A stretch of DNA of 64,000 nucleotides from Parashewanella tropica (GTDB lineage: Bacteria; Pseudomonadota; Gammaproteobacteria; Enterobacterales; Shewanellaceae): the NCBI RefSeq assembly GCF_004358445.1, contig NZ_CP037951.1, forward strand, positions 1,537,501 to 1,601,500, read 5' to 3'. Positions 1-8,869 of this stretch are shown here, piece after piece. Position numbers and translations under genes: made by a program. The notes under the pieces are model-generated. The model did no database searches. It saw only the letters and a program-made list of their open reading frames with translations, and was not told the DNA's origin. Each line of letters begins with the position of its first letter. The stretch's first letter is position 1.

Positions 1-201
1 TTTTTTAACTCCAAGATGAAAACAAGAGGCATGAGTTGCAATAGATGTGGCATTGATGGCTCCTGCTGAAGAACCAGAAAGAATATCAAAAGGTATACTA
101 TGATTGCGTGGATAGTCTTCAACTATTGCTTTGAGAACACCGACTTGATAAGCCGCTCTAGCGCCACCGCCACCCAAAACTAATGCAATGTTTTTATTCA
201 T
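1..201 (-). CDS. Patatin-like phospholipase, N-terminal part (cut by window edge)
   Basis: Reading leftward from an ATG at 199-201, the 67 visible codons stay open to the window edge. They begin [19 protein letters not shown], the glycine-rich oxyanion-hole motif of bacterial patatin-like lipases. Around residues 43-47 comes GSSAG, the G-x-S-x-G nucleophile elbow with the catalytic Ser. Proteins of this family hydrolyse acyl esters of membrane lipids; some are housekeeping and others are secreted toxins. The catalytic Asp and the C-terminus lie outside the window, so the subtype cannot be told. No signal peptide is visible. It diverges from the unknown gene at 304 across a 102-bp gap. Confidence 0.85.
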   Translation of the reverse strand, partial: MNKNIALVLGGGGARAAYQVGVLKAIVEDYPRNHSIPFDILSGSSAGAINATSIATHASCFHLGVKK

Positions 202-303
202 AAAATTTTTTATATTAAAAAAATGTTAATTCATAACCTTCATAGGTTTAATGTAGCAGAGCTATACTAATTTCAAAGTAAAAGATGAAGTTAAGTTTGA
301 TAT

Positions 304-873
304 ATGGCTATAGGTGCTAGTAAAGTTTCTCCTCGACTCTGCTCACTGAATACCCCTATTCGTAAATTGCCTAGAGTTGTTTTTGAAAATGGAACGAGTT
401 TAGCTGAAAGAGCTGAAGGGGGAATAGGCGGGATTATGACTATTCCTATTACTGGCGTTTTAAAATTAGAAATTGAAGAAGAGGATTTGTTTTTTGACTA
501 TGTTGTCACTTTTGTCGGGAAAAAAATTGTATCAATTCATCCTGATGATCCGCGATTAAGAGCATTGGAATCAATCCAAAACTTTTGCTACAGAATCGTG
601 CCATTTACCCCCAAGGCTACAACTAGCGATCTTTTAAAAAGGTATATTGTTAAAAGATTAGCTGCCCAAAAAGAGTTTGATGTGGAATTGAAATGGGCTG
701 ATCCTGAGAGTGAGCATATGATTAATGTTGATGTAGAAATCGCAAGTGAAGTGACTGAAGGTGAAATTGGCGATTTAGTTGATTATAAAGAAGCCGTTAA
801 AGAAACGATACTTGATAGTTCTATGAGCATAAAGGAGCCTATTCCAATTGAGTATAACGACTCTGAGGAATAG
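304..873 (+). CDS. Hypothetical protein, 189 aa
   Basis: I do not recognise this protein. It has no signal peptide, membrane segment or obvious catalytic motif. Residues 45-80 look like beta strands and the C-terminal half is acidic, ending DSEE. The ATG at 304 has only a weak purine-rich stretch before it (AAAGATGAAG). An internal ATG at 433 follows GGCGGG, so the first 43 codons are uncertain. It is transcribed away from the patatin-like gene and converges on proS. A G5AG/CTC5 hairpin starts right at its stop codon. Confidence 0.5.
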   Translation: MAIGASKVSPRLCSLNTPIRKLPRVVFENGTSLAERAEGGIGGIMTIPITGVLKLEIEEEDLFFDYVVTFVGKKIVSIHPDDPRLRALESIQNFCYRIVPFTPKATTSDLLKRYIVKRLAAQKEFDVELKWADPESEHMINVDVEIASEVTEGEIGDLVDYKEAVKETILDSSMSIKEPIPIEYNDSEE

Positions 874-891
874 GGGGAGAGTTACTCCCCC
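873..891 (+). terminator. GC-rich hairpin at the convergent end with proS
   Basis: GGGGGAG (873-879) pairs with CTCCCCC (885-891) around a 5-nt loop, starting at the stop codon of the 304-873 gene. There is no T-run on either strand, so it is either a weak terminator or an mRNA 3'-end hairpin. Confidence 0.5.
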
Positions 892-905
892 GTATGATGA
901 GTTTA

Positions 906-2609
906 TTACAGCCCTTTTAAAAAGCTGAGCACATCATCCATAGGTACGTCTTGCTTCTCACCGGTTTTACGGTTTTTGTATTCCAAAACGCCATTATCAA
1001 TATTGCGATCACCAATTACGATAGTGTGAGGCACGCCAACAAGTTCCATATCGGCAAACATCACACCTGGACGTTCTTTACGATCATCAAACATCACATC
1101 AATGCCAAGTTCGGTTAGATCTTGGTATAGCTTTTCTGCAATGTCTTTAACGCGATGAGACTTATGCATGTTCATTGGTAAAATACCAACCTTGAACGGT
1201 GCAATAGCATCAGGCCAAATAATGCCGCGGTCATCGTGGTTTTGCTCAATCGCAGCCGCCACAATTCGGCTAACACCCACACCATAGCAGCCCATAAGTA
1301 GAATTTGTGATTTACCTTGCTCATTAAGGACAGTTGCGTTCATCGCTTCAGAGTATTTAGTACCCAGCTGGAAAATATGACCCACTTCAATACCGCGAGC
1401 AAAACCGTATTTACCACCATCAGGCGCTTGTTCACCTTCAACCACATCACGAATATCAGCGGCTTGTGCAAGAGGAAGATCGCGTTCCCAGTTAATGCCA
1501 AAGTAATGTTTATCATCAATATTAGCACCAGCGCCAAAGTCACTCATAACTGCAACACTGTGGTCGATTACGATAGGTAGCTCTAGATTTACAGGACCTA
1601 GAGAGCCTGGGCCCGCACCGATAACGGACCTAATTTCTTCTTCTGTCGCAAATTCAAGTGGAGAAGCAACTTGAGGCACTTTTTCTGCTTTGATTTCATT
1701 AAGCTCGTGATCGCCACGAACCAGTAAAGCAACATAAGGCGTGTCTTCTTCTGCGCCTTTAACAATCAAAGTCTTAACAGTTTTTTTAATGTCTAAATCG
1801 AATTGCTCAACGAGTTCTGCAATGGTTTTCGCATTAGGTGTATCAACTAAGGTCATTTCTTGAGTTGGTGCACCGCGCTCTTCAGTTGGCATAGGGGCTT
1901 CAGCGCGCTCAATGTTGGCGGCATATTCACCATCAACAGAATATGCAATTAAGTCTTCACCACTTTGAGCCAGTACATGGAATTCATGCGACATAGCACC
2001 ACCGATAGAACCAGAATCAGCCAATACTGGACGGAATTCTAGTCCCATGCGAGATAGAATATTGCTATACGCATTGTGCATAGATTGATATGTATCATCC
2101 ATGGTTTCTTGGTCTAGGTGGAAAGAGTAGGCGTCTTTCATTAAGAATTCACGACCACGCATTACACCAAAACGAGGGCGAACTTCATCACGGAATTTAG
2201 TTTGAATTTGATAAAGGTTCATTGGAAGCTGCTTGTATGAGCTCACTTCTTTACGAACAATGTCTGTGATCACTTCTTCATGAGTTGGACCTAATACGAA
2301 GTCTCGGTTATGGCGGTCTTGAAGGCGTAATAGTTCAGGACCATATTCAACCCAACGACCGCTCTCTTGCCAAAGATCAGCAGGCTGAACCATGGGCATT
2401 AACACTTCTTGCGCACCTGCTTTTTCCATTTCGTCGCGAACGATGGCTTCGACTTTACGAAGTACTTTTAAACCTGTCGGTAGCCAGCTGTATAAACCAG
2501 AGGCATTTAGACGAATTAGACCAGCACGAAGCATTAGCTGGTGGCTTATCACTTCTGCATTAGCAGGTGTTTCTTTTTGTGTTGAAAGCAGGTATTTGCT
2601 GACTCGCAT
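906..2609 (-). CDS. proS: Prolyl-tRNA synthetase (bacterial type)
   Basis: Class II aminoacyl-tRNA synthetase that charges tRNA-Pro with proline in the cytoplasm. The 567-aa length and order fit the bacterial form. The N-terminal catalytic part has GPTHEE near 107-112 and the motif 2 [10 protein letters not shown] near 139-148. A long insertion (about 225-395) matches the editing domain that removes mischarged Ala-tRNA-Pro. Motif 3 (GCYGVGVSR, about 440) and the anticodon-binding domain follow. The ATG start gives the usual [10 protein letters not shown] opening. In E. coli the order is rcsF-trmO-proS on one strand; here the orientation is kept, but about 5 kb of unrelated genes lie between trmO and proS. 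Confidence 0.98.
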   Translation of the reverse strand: MRVSKYLLSTQKETPANAEVISHQLMLRAGLIRLNASGLYSWLPTGLKVLRKVEAIVRDEMEKAGAQEVLMPMVQPADLWQESGRWVEYGPELLRLQDRHNRDFVLGPTHEEVITDIVRKEVSSYKQLPMNLYQIQTKFRDEVRPRFGVMRGREFLMKDAYSFHLDQETMDDTYQSMHNAYSNILSRMGLEFRPVLADSGSIGGAMSHEFHVLAQSGEDLIAYSVDGEYAANIERAEAPMPTEERGAPTQEMTLVDTPNAKTIAELVEQFDLDIKKTVKTLIVKGAEEDTPYVALLVRGDHELNEIKAEKVPQVASPLEFATEEEIRSVIGAGPGSLGPVNLELPIVIDHSVAVMSDFGAGANIDDKHYFGINWERDLPLAQAADIRDVVEGEQAPDGGKYGFARGIEVGHIFQLGTKYSEAMNATVLNEQGKSQILLMGCYGVGVSRIVAAAIEQNHDDRGIIWPDAIAPFKVGILPMNMHKSHRVKDIAEKLYQDLTELGIDVMFDDRKERPGVMFADMELVGVPHTIVIGDRNIDNGVLEYKNRKTGEKQDVPMDDVLSFLKGL

Positions 2610-2763
2610 TCCCGTTGTCCATTAGAAGTTGAAATGGGCGCTATTTTAACATTTAGACTTCTGTTGTCACTTAAAGAATCGAGATTAATCTTGATTCATG
2701 TATCTGCTGTTTCCGCATACCTTCGACTAAACTTGTCATTCGTGCAATTTAAAAGAGAAAAAC

Positions 2764-4356
2764 ATGGCAACTGCTAGTGGAGATACATCTGGTTTAGTAG
2801 AAAAAACAGTATGGATTACTGCTGCTGCTGAAAGTTTTAAAGCTCATCATGGAAAGAAAATTTCAGTTCGTCTGAAAGACGATTCATTACTTGAATTTGA
2901 TTGTGAAAAAAGAAAAGGAAGATATGTAGCGGAAGAGTTTCATCAGCAAGATTCCGAGTCTACAGCTATGTTGGAACGCTCACAAATAAGTAAGAACTTT
3001 ATCATTACCCAGTTAAATAAAGGGGATAACTTTCTTAAGGCTGTTGCGAGTGGGGACATAAATAATGTTAAAACCTTTATAGAGCAAGGCATTGATATAA
3101 ATTGCACCAATAAACATGGTGAAACAGCATTACATTTGGCTTGTCGAGCAGGAAATGTTGAGCTAGTAAAACTGTTACTTGCTCAAAGAGCAGATGTTAA
3201 TTTTTGCGATAAGTACAACACTACACCTTTGATGTGTGCGGTTGGCTCAAAACATCTAGGCACAGTTCAGTTGCTATTAAAATCAGAAAACATAGACGTC
3301 AATGCTAGAAATAACCGTAAAACAACCGCTTTTTCATTAAGCTGTAGTTTACGGCATACGGGGATAGCAGGGGCATTAGTCGCCAATAATGCAGATGTAA
3401 ATTTAGGCCCTGAAGGGGATGATTGTGCAAGCCGTAACTTTAGAAATCTAGTTATAATTGATCTGTTCTCTCATCAAAATAGCCCCAGCTTTCAGGACTT
3501 TGTAACTGAATCTAATCATGAGCTATTGATAGCTTACTTAAAATATGAGGCGCAATATCTAAGTGCAGTTTTGTATGCTCTAGTGATCACTCAGCAGGTT
3601 GGGTTTAACAATGCAGAGAAAGTTAGGATACTGGTAGAACATAAACATGCCCAAACTTTTCCGGTTTCAGAACCTGGTCAAACTCCATTAGTTAATATGA
3701 TTCTTCGTGGGAATAAAAACATTGTGATGTTCAGAGCATTGCTTAAATGTGAGATGGCAGCAGATAAAGTGTATAGAGATTCTAGAAGTTATTCGTTTTT
3801 TAATTATTTCTTACGTGGCTACGACTCTGCTCTTGATGCCCCCTTGTTAAATGAAATGCTCACTTATGGTTCAGATCTACAAAAGCTTTTTTATACTAGT
3901 ACGTTTTGGACTGGTTCTCGTACTCGAAGTGTTGATGATATTAAAGCGTTAGCTAACTGTCACTCAGTGACGCTTATTGTGAAATTTGTTGAAAGTTGCC
4001 CTTGGTTACAGCAACCAGAGCAGATGGAGATTATTGTAGACGTCGCATTGTCTCGATTAAGCACGAGGTTAATTGAGCGGTTAGTTAAAGACTTTCAGGC
4101 TGCTAAAGATGAGTTGGATAAGCCTGGGAAAGCTGGAAACACAAGGCTTCACCGAGCTTGTACAGCTGGCAATGCTCCAATGGTTAAGAAGTTATTAGCT
4201 GCAGGCGCTGATACTACAATCACTAACAATACAGGTAAAACGCCGTTTCAACTAGCTAGAAAACAAGATGTGATAGCGGTTATTGATAGAAATAGTATTC
4301 AAGTCACAGAATTAGACGGTGAAGAACAGGATTGGATGGATGTTAAAAAACTCTGA
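2764..4356 (+). CDS. Ankyrin-repeat protein, 530 aa
   Basis: At least three or four ankyrin repeats are readable at about 86-214: the helix-turn pattern GETALHLACRAGNVELVKLLL, one repeat with NTTPLMCAV, and one with KTTAFSLSC. One more repeat lies near 458-490 (GNTRLHRACTAGN...VKKLLAAGAD). The 240 residues between are helical and diverged; they may hold decayed repeats. The first 80 residues are not recognised and there is no signal peptide or membrane segment. Ankyrin repeats bind proteins, so the partner is unknown; in host-associated bacteria such proteins are often secreted effectors, which is inference here. Purine-rich AAAAGAGAAAAAC precedes the ATG. It sits with the C19-protease gene in the insertion between proS and trmO. 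Confidence 0.85.
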   Translation: MATASGDTSGLVEKTVWITAAAESFKAHHGKKISVRLKDDSLLEFDCEKRKGRYVAEEFHQQDSESTAMLERSQISKNFIITQLNKGDNFLKAVASGDINNVKTFIEQGIDINCTNKHGETALHLACRAGNVELVKLLLAQRADVNFCDKYNTTPLMCAVGSKHLGTVQLLLKSENIDVNARNNRKTTAFSLSCSLRHTGIAGALVANNADVNLGPEGDDCASRNFRNLVIIDLFSHQNSPSFQDFVTESNHELLIAYLKYEAQYLSAVLYALVITQQVGFNNAEKVRILVEHKHAQTFPVSEPGQTPLVNMILRGNKNIVMFRALLKCEMAADKVYRDSRSYSFFNYFLRGYDSALDAPLLNEMLTYGSDLQKLFYTSTFWTGSRTRSVDDIKALANCHSVTLIVKFVESCPWLQQPEQMEIIVDVALSRLSTRLIERLVKDFQAAKDELDKPGKAGNTRLHRACTAGNAPMVKKLLAAGADTTITNNTGKTPFQLARKQDVIAVIDRNSIQVTELDGEEQDWMDVKKL

Positions 4357-4367
4357 GTGAGTTTTAG

Positions 4368-4976
4368 CTATCTCTCCCTCCTGTCCCCAATAATTTTGGC
4401 GGGATTTCCGGCAACGATTGCAAAATCAGGCACATTTTTAGTGACTACAGCTCCCATTCCAATCACTGCATGGTCACCAATGGTAATACCATCAACAATA
4501 CCTGCTTGGGCACCAATCCAAACGTCTTTGCCGATGACGATGCCTTTTGACGTAACCGCTTGTTGATAGATATCGGCGGAAGGTGACATACCATGATTAA
4601 ACGCGTAAATCGTAACATTGTTGGCTATACGAGTTTTGTCTCCGATGCTGATACCAGCTTTGCTTCCATCAATTGAACAGCCATGATTAATAGCCACTTC
4701 ATTTCCCATTTTGATGGGGCCATGAATAAAGCTGTCAGCGGCAATCATGCAAGAGTTTTTCATGCTGATAGTACGGCCGGGCTCAGCAAATAAATTAGCT
4801 TCTGGTGCAACAAAACAGTTATCACCAATTTCGATGGTTTCAAGCTGCATAAATTGCTGCTGGATTTCATCTTGCCAAGGTTTAGCCCATTTAAGGTGTT
4901 TTTCTTTTAGAGAAAAATACAGCCAAGGCATATACGAGAGGCGTTTCTTGTGCTGAGCTTGGTAATCTATAGGCAT
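4368..4976 (-). CDS. Hexapeptide-repeat acyltransferase (LbH family)
   Basis: This 202-aa protein shows the left-handed beta-helix hexapeptide pattern from about residue 48 to the end. It has AFNHGM at 125-130 with the likely catalytic His128, then [10 protein letters not shown] at 151-160 and VAGNPAK at 188-194. This layout is typical of O-acetyltransferases related to maltose/galactoside acetyltransferases and sugar-decorating enzymes of surface polysaccharides, which use acetyl-CoA and work as trimers. The acceptor cannot be told from sequence. The first 45 residues are an N-terminal helical extension. It is convergent with the ankyrin gene (11 bp apart) and divergent from the C19-protease gene. 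Confidence 0.85.
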   Translation of the reverse strand: MPIDYQAQHKKRLSYMPWLYFSLKEKHLKWAKPWQDEIQQQFMQLETIEIGDNCFVAPEANLFAEPGRTISMKNSCMIAADSFIHGPIKMGNEVAINHGCSIDGSKAGISIGDKTRIANNVTIYAFNHGMSPSADIYQQAVTSKGIVIGKDVWIGAQAGIVDGITIGDHAVIGMGAVVTKNVPDFAIVAGNPAKIIGDRRER

Positions 4977-5081
4977 AACTTAAATCGAGAGATTGAAAAT
5001 GGGTATCCTTGCGATTATACCTGAACTATCAACAGGCTTTGCTATTCTTTTTATATTATTAACTGGTGGTTAGGTACTATC

Positions 5082-7592
5082 TTGGATCCCTTAGGAAAGA
5101 AAACTGATCTCGTGAGTCATTCATACGATGCTACCGTCGATGACTTTGCTCAAAATAACGATAAGAACCTAACTGAAGATGTCCAATCCTTTGCGCAGAT
5201 ATGGACACCAGATATAAAGCCTGCATTACCGAAAGAGTTTGAGGAAAAGGAGCTTCGTATAAAGTTGTCACAAGCTTTTCAAGCAGCTCTTGAAGCCGAA
5301 ACCAAAGACGTTGCTGAACAAGCGATAGCACAAGTAAACCAACGGTGTGATGGAAGACTCAAGTTAGAATTAGAGTTTTATCGTCGTTATGGGAAAAATG
5401 ATGGTTATACATTGGTGCTAAAAAACCAAAACGGTAGCGATGTTCAAAGGTTTAAACATGTTAAGGTTGAATTAAACCCTCCTCAAGCTTCACCTTGTGC
5501 TGCTGGAGTCAAATCACAAGAGCCTCTACAAGAGTCAGATTTAACTTTAGCATTAGATTCTGATTTTTATGTCCCCACAACCGATGATTTAAATGTAGCG
5601 GGTACATGGGAACTTATGAATCAAGATATTTCTATTTTTGAGCCAAAGTATTCGGTTGAAACATTAAATCAAGTTCAGGCATCCTCCCCAAAAGCTAAGG
5701 GTGGCTTGAAAACCAAAGGAGCAGCCAAGAAAAGTGAAACTCCAGTGGCACGAAAAAAAGATAAAGAAAAGCAGAATCAAAAGCCTAAAGTAAGTACTCC
5801 TCCTCTTCGCCAGCCTACCGTACAGCTAAAACATCCAGAAGTAGTTTATTCAGAACAGCTACCCGATCCTCGAACTCCTGTCAATATGACGAAGCAGGTT
5901 CTTAAAGAAAAATTGATGCAAGGTGGATTAGTTAAGTCTAAGGAGCACTTTGATGCTTTATTTTCCAGAGTCGATGTTTCTCTATATTCGGAGCAGCAAT
6001 TAGCACACTGGTTGGCCATTTATCAAAAGGTTCAGCCAGTTCAGCCTGAAGATTTACTGGATGAATATTTTGGTTTGGCTCTTGATGCACCTTATTTTGA
6101 TTTATCAATAAACCAAATTGGTAACGCTATAAACACATTGGACATCGTCGCCAAGTCTACTTACACTCAAATTACTGGCAAAATAAACATCGTTCCAAAA
6201 ACATCCGAGGCAAGTAAAGTCATTGCGAGAGGGGTAAAACCCAAGGCGGCAGGCTTGTATAACTGGGGAAATACCTGTTTTATGAATAGTGGCTTACAGT
6301 TGCTAGGTATCCACTTGAAATCAACTGAGATCCTTGAAGAGCTAAAACATGGAATACCTTCTGCTGCTGTCAAAGATATTGTATTAACTGCATTACCTCC
6401 CATTGACTTTAGCAGTGTACCCAAAGTTTTATGTATCGAGGAGCTTGAAAGACGAGAAGAAGTCATTCAACTTGAAAGAGCTGAATATATAGATCGTTGG
6501 ACAAAGAACATTTGTGAGATGTCAGAAGAGGAACTTGTTTCTAAGCCGATCATTCTGCCTGAGTACCCTGATGTTGATATTAACGCCAAGCTTAATGCAT
6601 TAATGAACTTTAAAAGTGAGTTTGTAAAACTACTGGAAAGACTCCAGATGGATGTCACCGTTCCTACTGAAATTGTGTCTCCTGCACAGCAGCAACAAGA
6701 CTTTTTAGAGGCTTATTATCACTTTGCGGAAGCAACTGGAAGGTTTATATCTCAGTATCTGCTGACTCCTGACTTTGGACAATTAAGGTACGCCAAAATA
6801 CGTCAACAAGATCCTCAAGAGTTTTTGAATGAAGTCATGGATATTATGGGGCTTAAAGTTGCTCCAGGGAATCATATTGAGACAGTGGAAGTTACTCATT
6901 TACATTCTTCAGATGGTCGAAGATATTTAGCACAAAGTCGTGCCAATACACCTTCGCCTTTAGCTACGGTGAATCTTCCTTTAGAGGGAGATGAGGTGAC
7001 TTTAGACAGTTACTTAAAACAATATTGTAAAGAAGAAAAAATGAGGAAAACTGAAAACAAGCGCTGGGAACATAGCGTACTTGAACAACATAAAATGACA
7101 GCCGAAGATGTCATTACCAGTAAACAATTTAAATTCTATGCAGAGTCATCTCCGCCAAATCAATTCATGGTTCAGCTTAAATTATTTGAAGGCCTCACTG
7201 AAAAACCTACTTGTATGGTAGTTGACAGAAAAAGTGGAAAGCCTCGTAAAAAGGATGCTGGATTAGAGGTGATACATTCTTTACTTGAAAGTGGTCGTAA
7301 GGTTAAGGTCTCTATGTTTATAGGTAATGATTCACAACCACAGGATATTGAGTATCAAGTCGTAGGCATATCCTGTCACGCAGGCGATAACATCGTATCC
7401 GGTCACTTTACCGCTTTAAAATTTAATCCTGATGGCAGTGCAGTGTTTCTTGATGACGAGGTTGCTGTAGATTGGCAAGATTATTATCAGGCGAGAGACA
7501 TTACTGGTTCAGCGCAATCACTTAAAGAGTTTTGCGAGCAGAAGAGGTTGAGTGGCTATTTATTTTCCTTAAAGCGGGTCACGGCTGAATAA
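5082..7592 (+). CDS. Ubiquitin-specific-protease-like (C19/UCH) protein, 836 aa
   Basis: The C-terminal half carries the boxes of eukaryotic ubiquitin-specific proteases. The Cys box LYNWGNTCFMNS has Cys399 as nucleophile and Asn394 in the oxyanion position. QQDPQEFL follows at 575-582. The His box SGHFTAL has His775, and FLDDEV has Asp791/Asp792. All catalytic positions are present, so cleavage of ubiquitin or a similar substrate is plausible. Residues 1-350 are not recognised; about 200-250 is a Lys/Pro-rich, probably disordered linker. An insertion of about 100 residues after the Cys box is rich in charged residues. The start is probably TTG at 5082 (TTAGG upstream) or GTG at 5112 (AGGAAAG upstream); there is no nearby ATG. 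No classical signal peptide is seen. Such domains in bacteria are mostly effectors acting in host cells. Confidence 0.85.
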   Translation: MDPLGKKTDLVSHSYDATVDDFAQNNDKNLTEDVQSFAQIWTPDIKPALPKEFEEKELRIKLSQAFQAALEAETKDVAEQAIAQVNQRCDGRLKLELEFYRRYGKNDGYTLVLKNQNGSDVQRFKHVKVELNPPQASPCAAGVKSQEPLQESDLTLALDSDFYVPTTDDLNVAGTWELMNQDISIFEPKYSVETLNQVQASSPKAKGGLKTKGAAKKSETPVARKKDKEKQNQKPKVSTPPLRQPTVQLKHPEVVYSEQLPDPRTPVNMTKQVLKEKLMQGGLVKSKEHFDALFSRVDVSLYSEQQLAHWLAIYQKVQPVQPEDLLDEYFGLALDAPYFDLSINQIGNAINTLDIVAKSTYTQITGKINIVPKTSEASKVIARGVKPKAAGLYNWGNTCFMNSGLQLLGIHLKSTEILEELKHGIPSAAVKDIVLTALPPIDFSSVPKVLCIEELERREEVIQLERAEYIDRWTKNICEMSEEELVSKPIILPEYPDVDINAKLNALMNFKSEFVKLLERLQMDVTVPTEIVSPAQQQQDFLEAYYHFAEATGRFISQYLLTPDFGQLRYAKIRQQDPQEFLNEVMDIMGLKVAPGNHIETVEVTHLHSSDGRRYLAQSRANTPSPLATVNLPLEGDEVTLDSYLKQYCKEEKMRKTENKRWEHSVLEQHKMTAEDVITSKQFKFYAESSPPNQFMVQLKLFEGLTEKPTCMVVDRKSGKPRKKDAGLEVIHSLLESGRKVKVSMFIGNDSQPQDIEYQVVGISCHAGDNIVSGHFTALKFNPDGSAVFLDDEVAVDWQDYYQARDITGSAQSLKEFCEQKRLSGYLFSLKRVTAE

Positions 7593-7670
7593 TACAGACT
7601 GTAACATCAGCTCTAAACACCGCTGGCCGTAGAAATTTAATAGATAAAGACGTCCATTTGGCGATATAAA

Positions 7671-8375
7671 TTACGCTTTAATTAACTCTATTGAGAAAAC
7701 GACAATACATTGCTCAATCACTTGCCAACCAATATTAAACTTATCTAGAGTAATAAAATATTGCTTATCATCAGGCTTATTTTTCTTATATGCAGGACGA
7801 GGGTCTTGAGCGAGGACTTGTTCAATTAATCGTTTTAGTTCTTCACCTTTATACATTTGACTTAACTGAGTTAAACACGAATCATTGAAGACTATTTCAC
7901 ATAACTCTGGCGATTCTTGTGCCATACCTGCCTGAGCATCAGGTAAACTGTCTGAAAATGGTAAATAAGGTTTGATATCCAGAATTGGCGTACCATCAAC
8001 CAAATCCATACCTGAAATATCAATAATGACTTGGTTTGACTCAAACCTTACCCCTTCAAGCTTTACTACCGATTGACCAATACCGTTTGGACGAAAGGTT
8101 GATCGAGTGGCAAATACACCAATTTTTTCGTTACCGCCAAGGCGAGGGGGGCGAACTTTAGCTTTAAAGCCTTGCTCAAGGTTTTCGTGAAAACTGAATA
8201 ACAGCCAAAGGTGAGAGTATTGCTCAATGCCTTGAACAAAATCGAGGTGGTTATATTCTCCAGTAAGTCGTATCTGCCCCTTCGCTTCAACTAAGCCGGG
8301 TTGTCTGGGAATGCCAAATTTTTGTTGGTAAGGGGTTTTACAAATACCGACTGCTTCTATGGTTTGCGTAAACAA
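7671..8375 (-). CDS. trmO: tRNA (t6A37) N6-methyltransferase TrmO
   Basis: TrmO (formerly TsaA/YaeB) uses S-adenosylmethionine to methylate t6A37 of tRNAs reading ACY codons. The 234-aa protein has the family hallmarks: PRQPGLV near 23-29, HLWLLFSFH near 55-63, RPPRLGG at 75-81, and ATRSTFRPNGIG at 89-100 forming the SAM site. The C-terminal DPRPAYK matches the family tail. The start codon is TTG at 8373-8375, preceded by AAGG; no ATG fits before the conserved region. It lies downstream of rcsF as in E. coli. Confidence 0.93.
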   Translation of the reverse strand: MFTQTIEAVGICKTPYQQKFGIPRQPGLVEAKGQIRLTGEYNHLDFVQGIEQYSHLWLLFSFHENLEQGFKAKVRPPRLGGNEKIGVFATRSTFRPNGIGQSVVKLEGVRFESNQVIIDISGMDLVDGTPILDIKPYLPFSDSLPDAQAGMAQESPELCEIVFNDSCLTQLSQMYKGEELKRLIEQVLAQDPRPAYKKNKPDDKQYFITLDKFNIGWQVIEQCIVVFSIELIKA

Positions 8376-8428
8376 TTTTTAGCCTTAGCTCCAATGAATT
8401 GATTTAGTTTTGGAAGGGGTAACCGTGA

Positions 8429-8797
8429 TTATTTAATTTTAATCGCTTTACCACTGCACATAACTTGGGTAAGGCATTCTGGAGTTGGCGTTGAAAGATT
8501 AACGCAATGCTCTACGATAAATCCATTCGCACCTAAGTCGGCAGCTTTACGACGAGCATCGGTTCTCGCATCAGCTTCTGTTGCGATTTTATCATCGCTA
8601 GACATTTGACAAGCTTCACCATTCACAATTTTAATTGTCTGAAAGTCAGCTGGAGCAGGATGATTTTTGTCAAACAGCTTTACATCTGCTGCTTTAAAAT
8701 AATCTTTGATGGTCTCTTTGTCGATATTACTATGGAAGGCGTAATTCCCCGAACACCCAGTGAGAAAAAGGGGAAAGAAGAAGATGAGTTTTTTCAT
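8429..8797 (-). CDS. rcsF: Outer-membrane lipoprotein RcsF, envelope stress sensor
   Basis: RcsF senses outer-membrane and peptidoglycan damage and passes the signal to the Rcs phosphorelay through IgaA. From ATG 8795-8797 the product is 122 aa with a lipoprotein signal ending at the lipobox LTGC (Cys15). The C-terminal domain keeps four cysteines (GEACQ, EHCV, PECL, VMCSG), as in E. coli RcsF where they form two disulfides. The start has GAGG ten bases upstream; a longer frame from 8845 would run through a terminator hairpin and lose the signal peptide. The neighbour trmO supports the call. I see no other rcs genes in the window. Confidence 0.9.
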   Translation of the reverse strand: MKKLIFFFPLFLTGCSGNYAFHSNIDKETIKDYFKAADVKLFDKNHPAPADFQTIKIVNGEACQMSSDDKIATEADARTDARRKAADLGANGFIVEHCVNLSTPTPECLTQVMCSGKAIKIK

Positions 8798-8825
8798 ATT
8801 AACCTCATGGGCATAAAAACACATC

Positions 8826-8845
8826 ATGCCCGAAATTACGGGCAT
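8826..8845 (-). terminator. Terminator hairpin after the amidohydrolase operon
   Basis: ATGCCCG/CGGGCAT (8826-8832 with 8839-8845) around a 6-nt loop lies 24 bp past the stop at 8870. On the minus strand a short GATGTGTTTTT run follows. Confidence 0.6.
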
Positions 8846-8869
8846 GATTTATAAAGATGAAACGATATC

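Noticed and set aside
8429-8845. Longer rcsF start at 8845
   Set aside because: It would translate through the terminator hairpin at 8826-8845 and bury the lipoprotein signal; ATG 8797 has GAGG and a lipobox.
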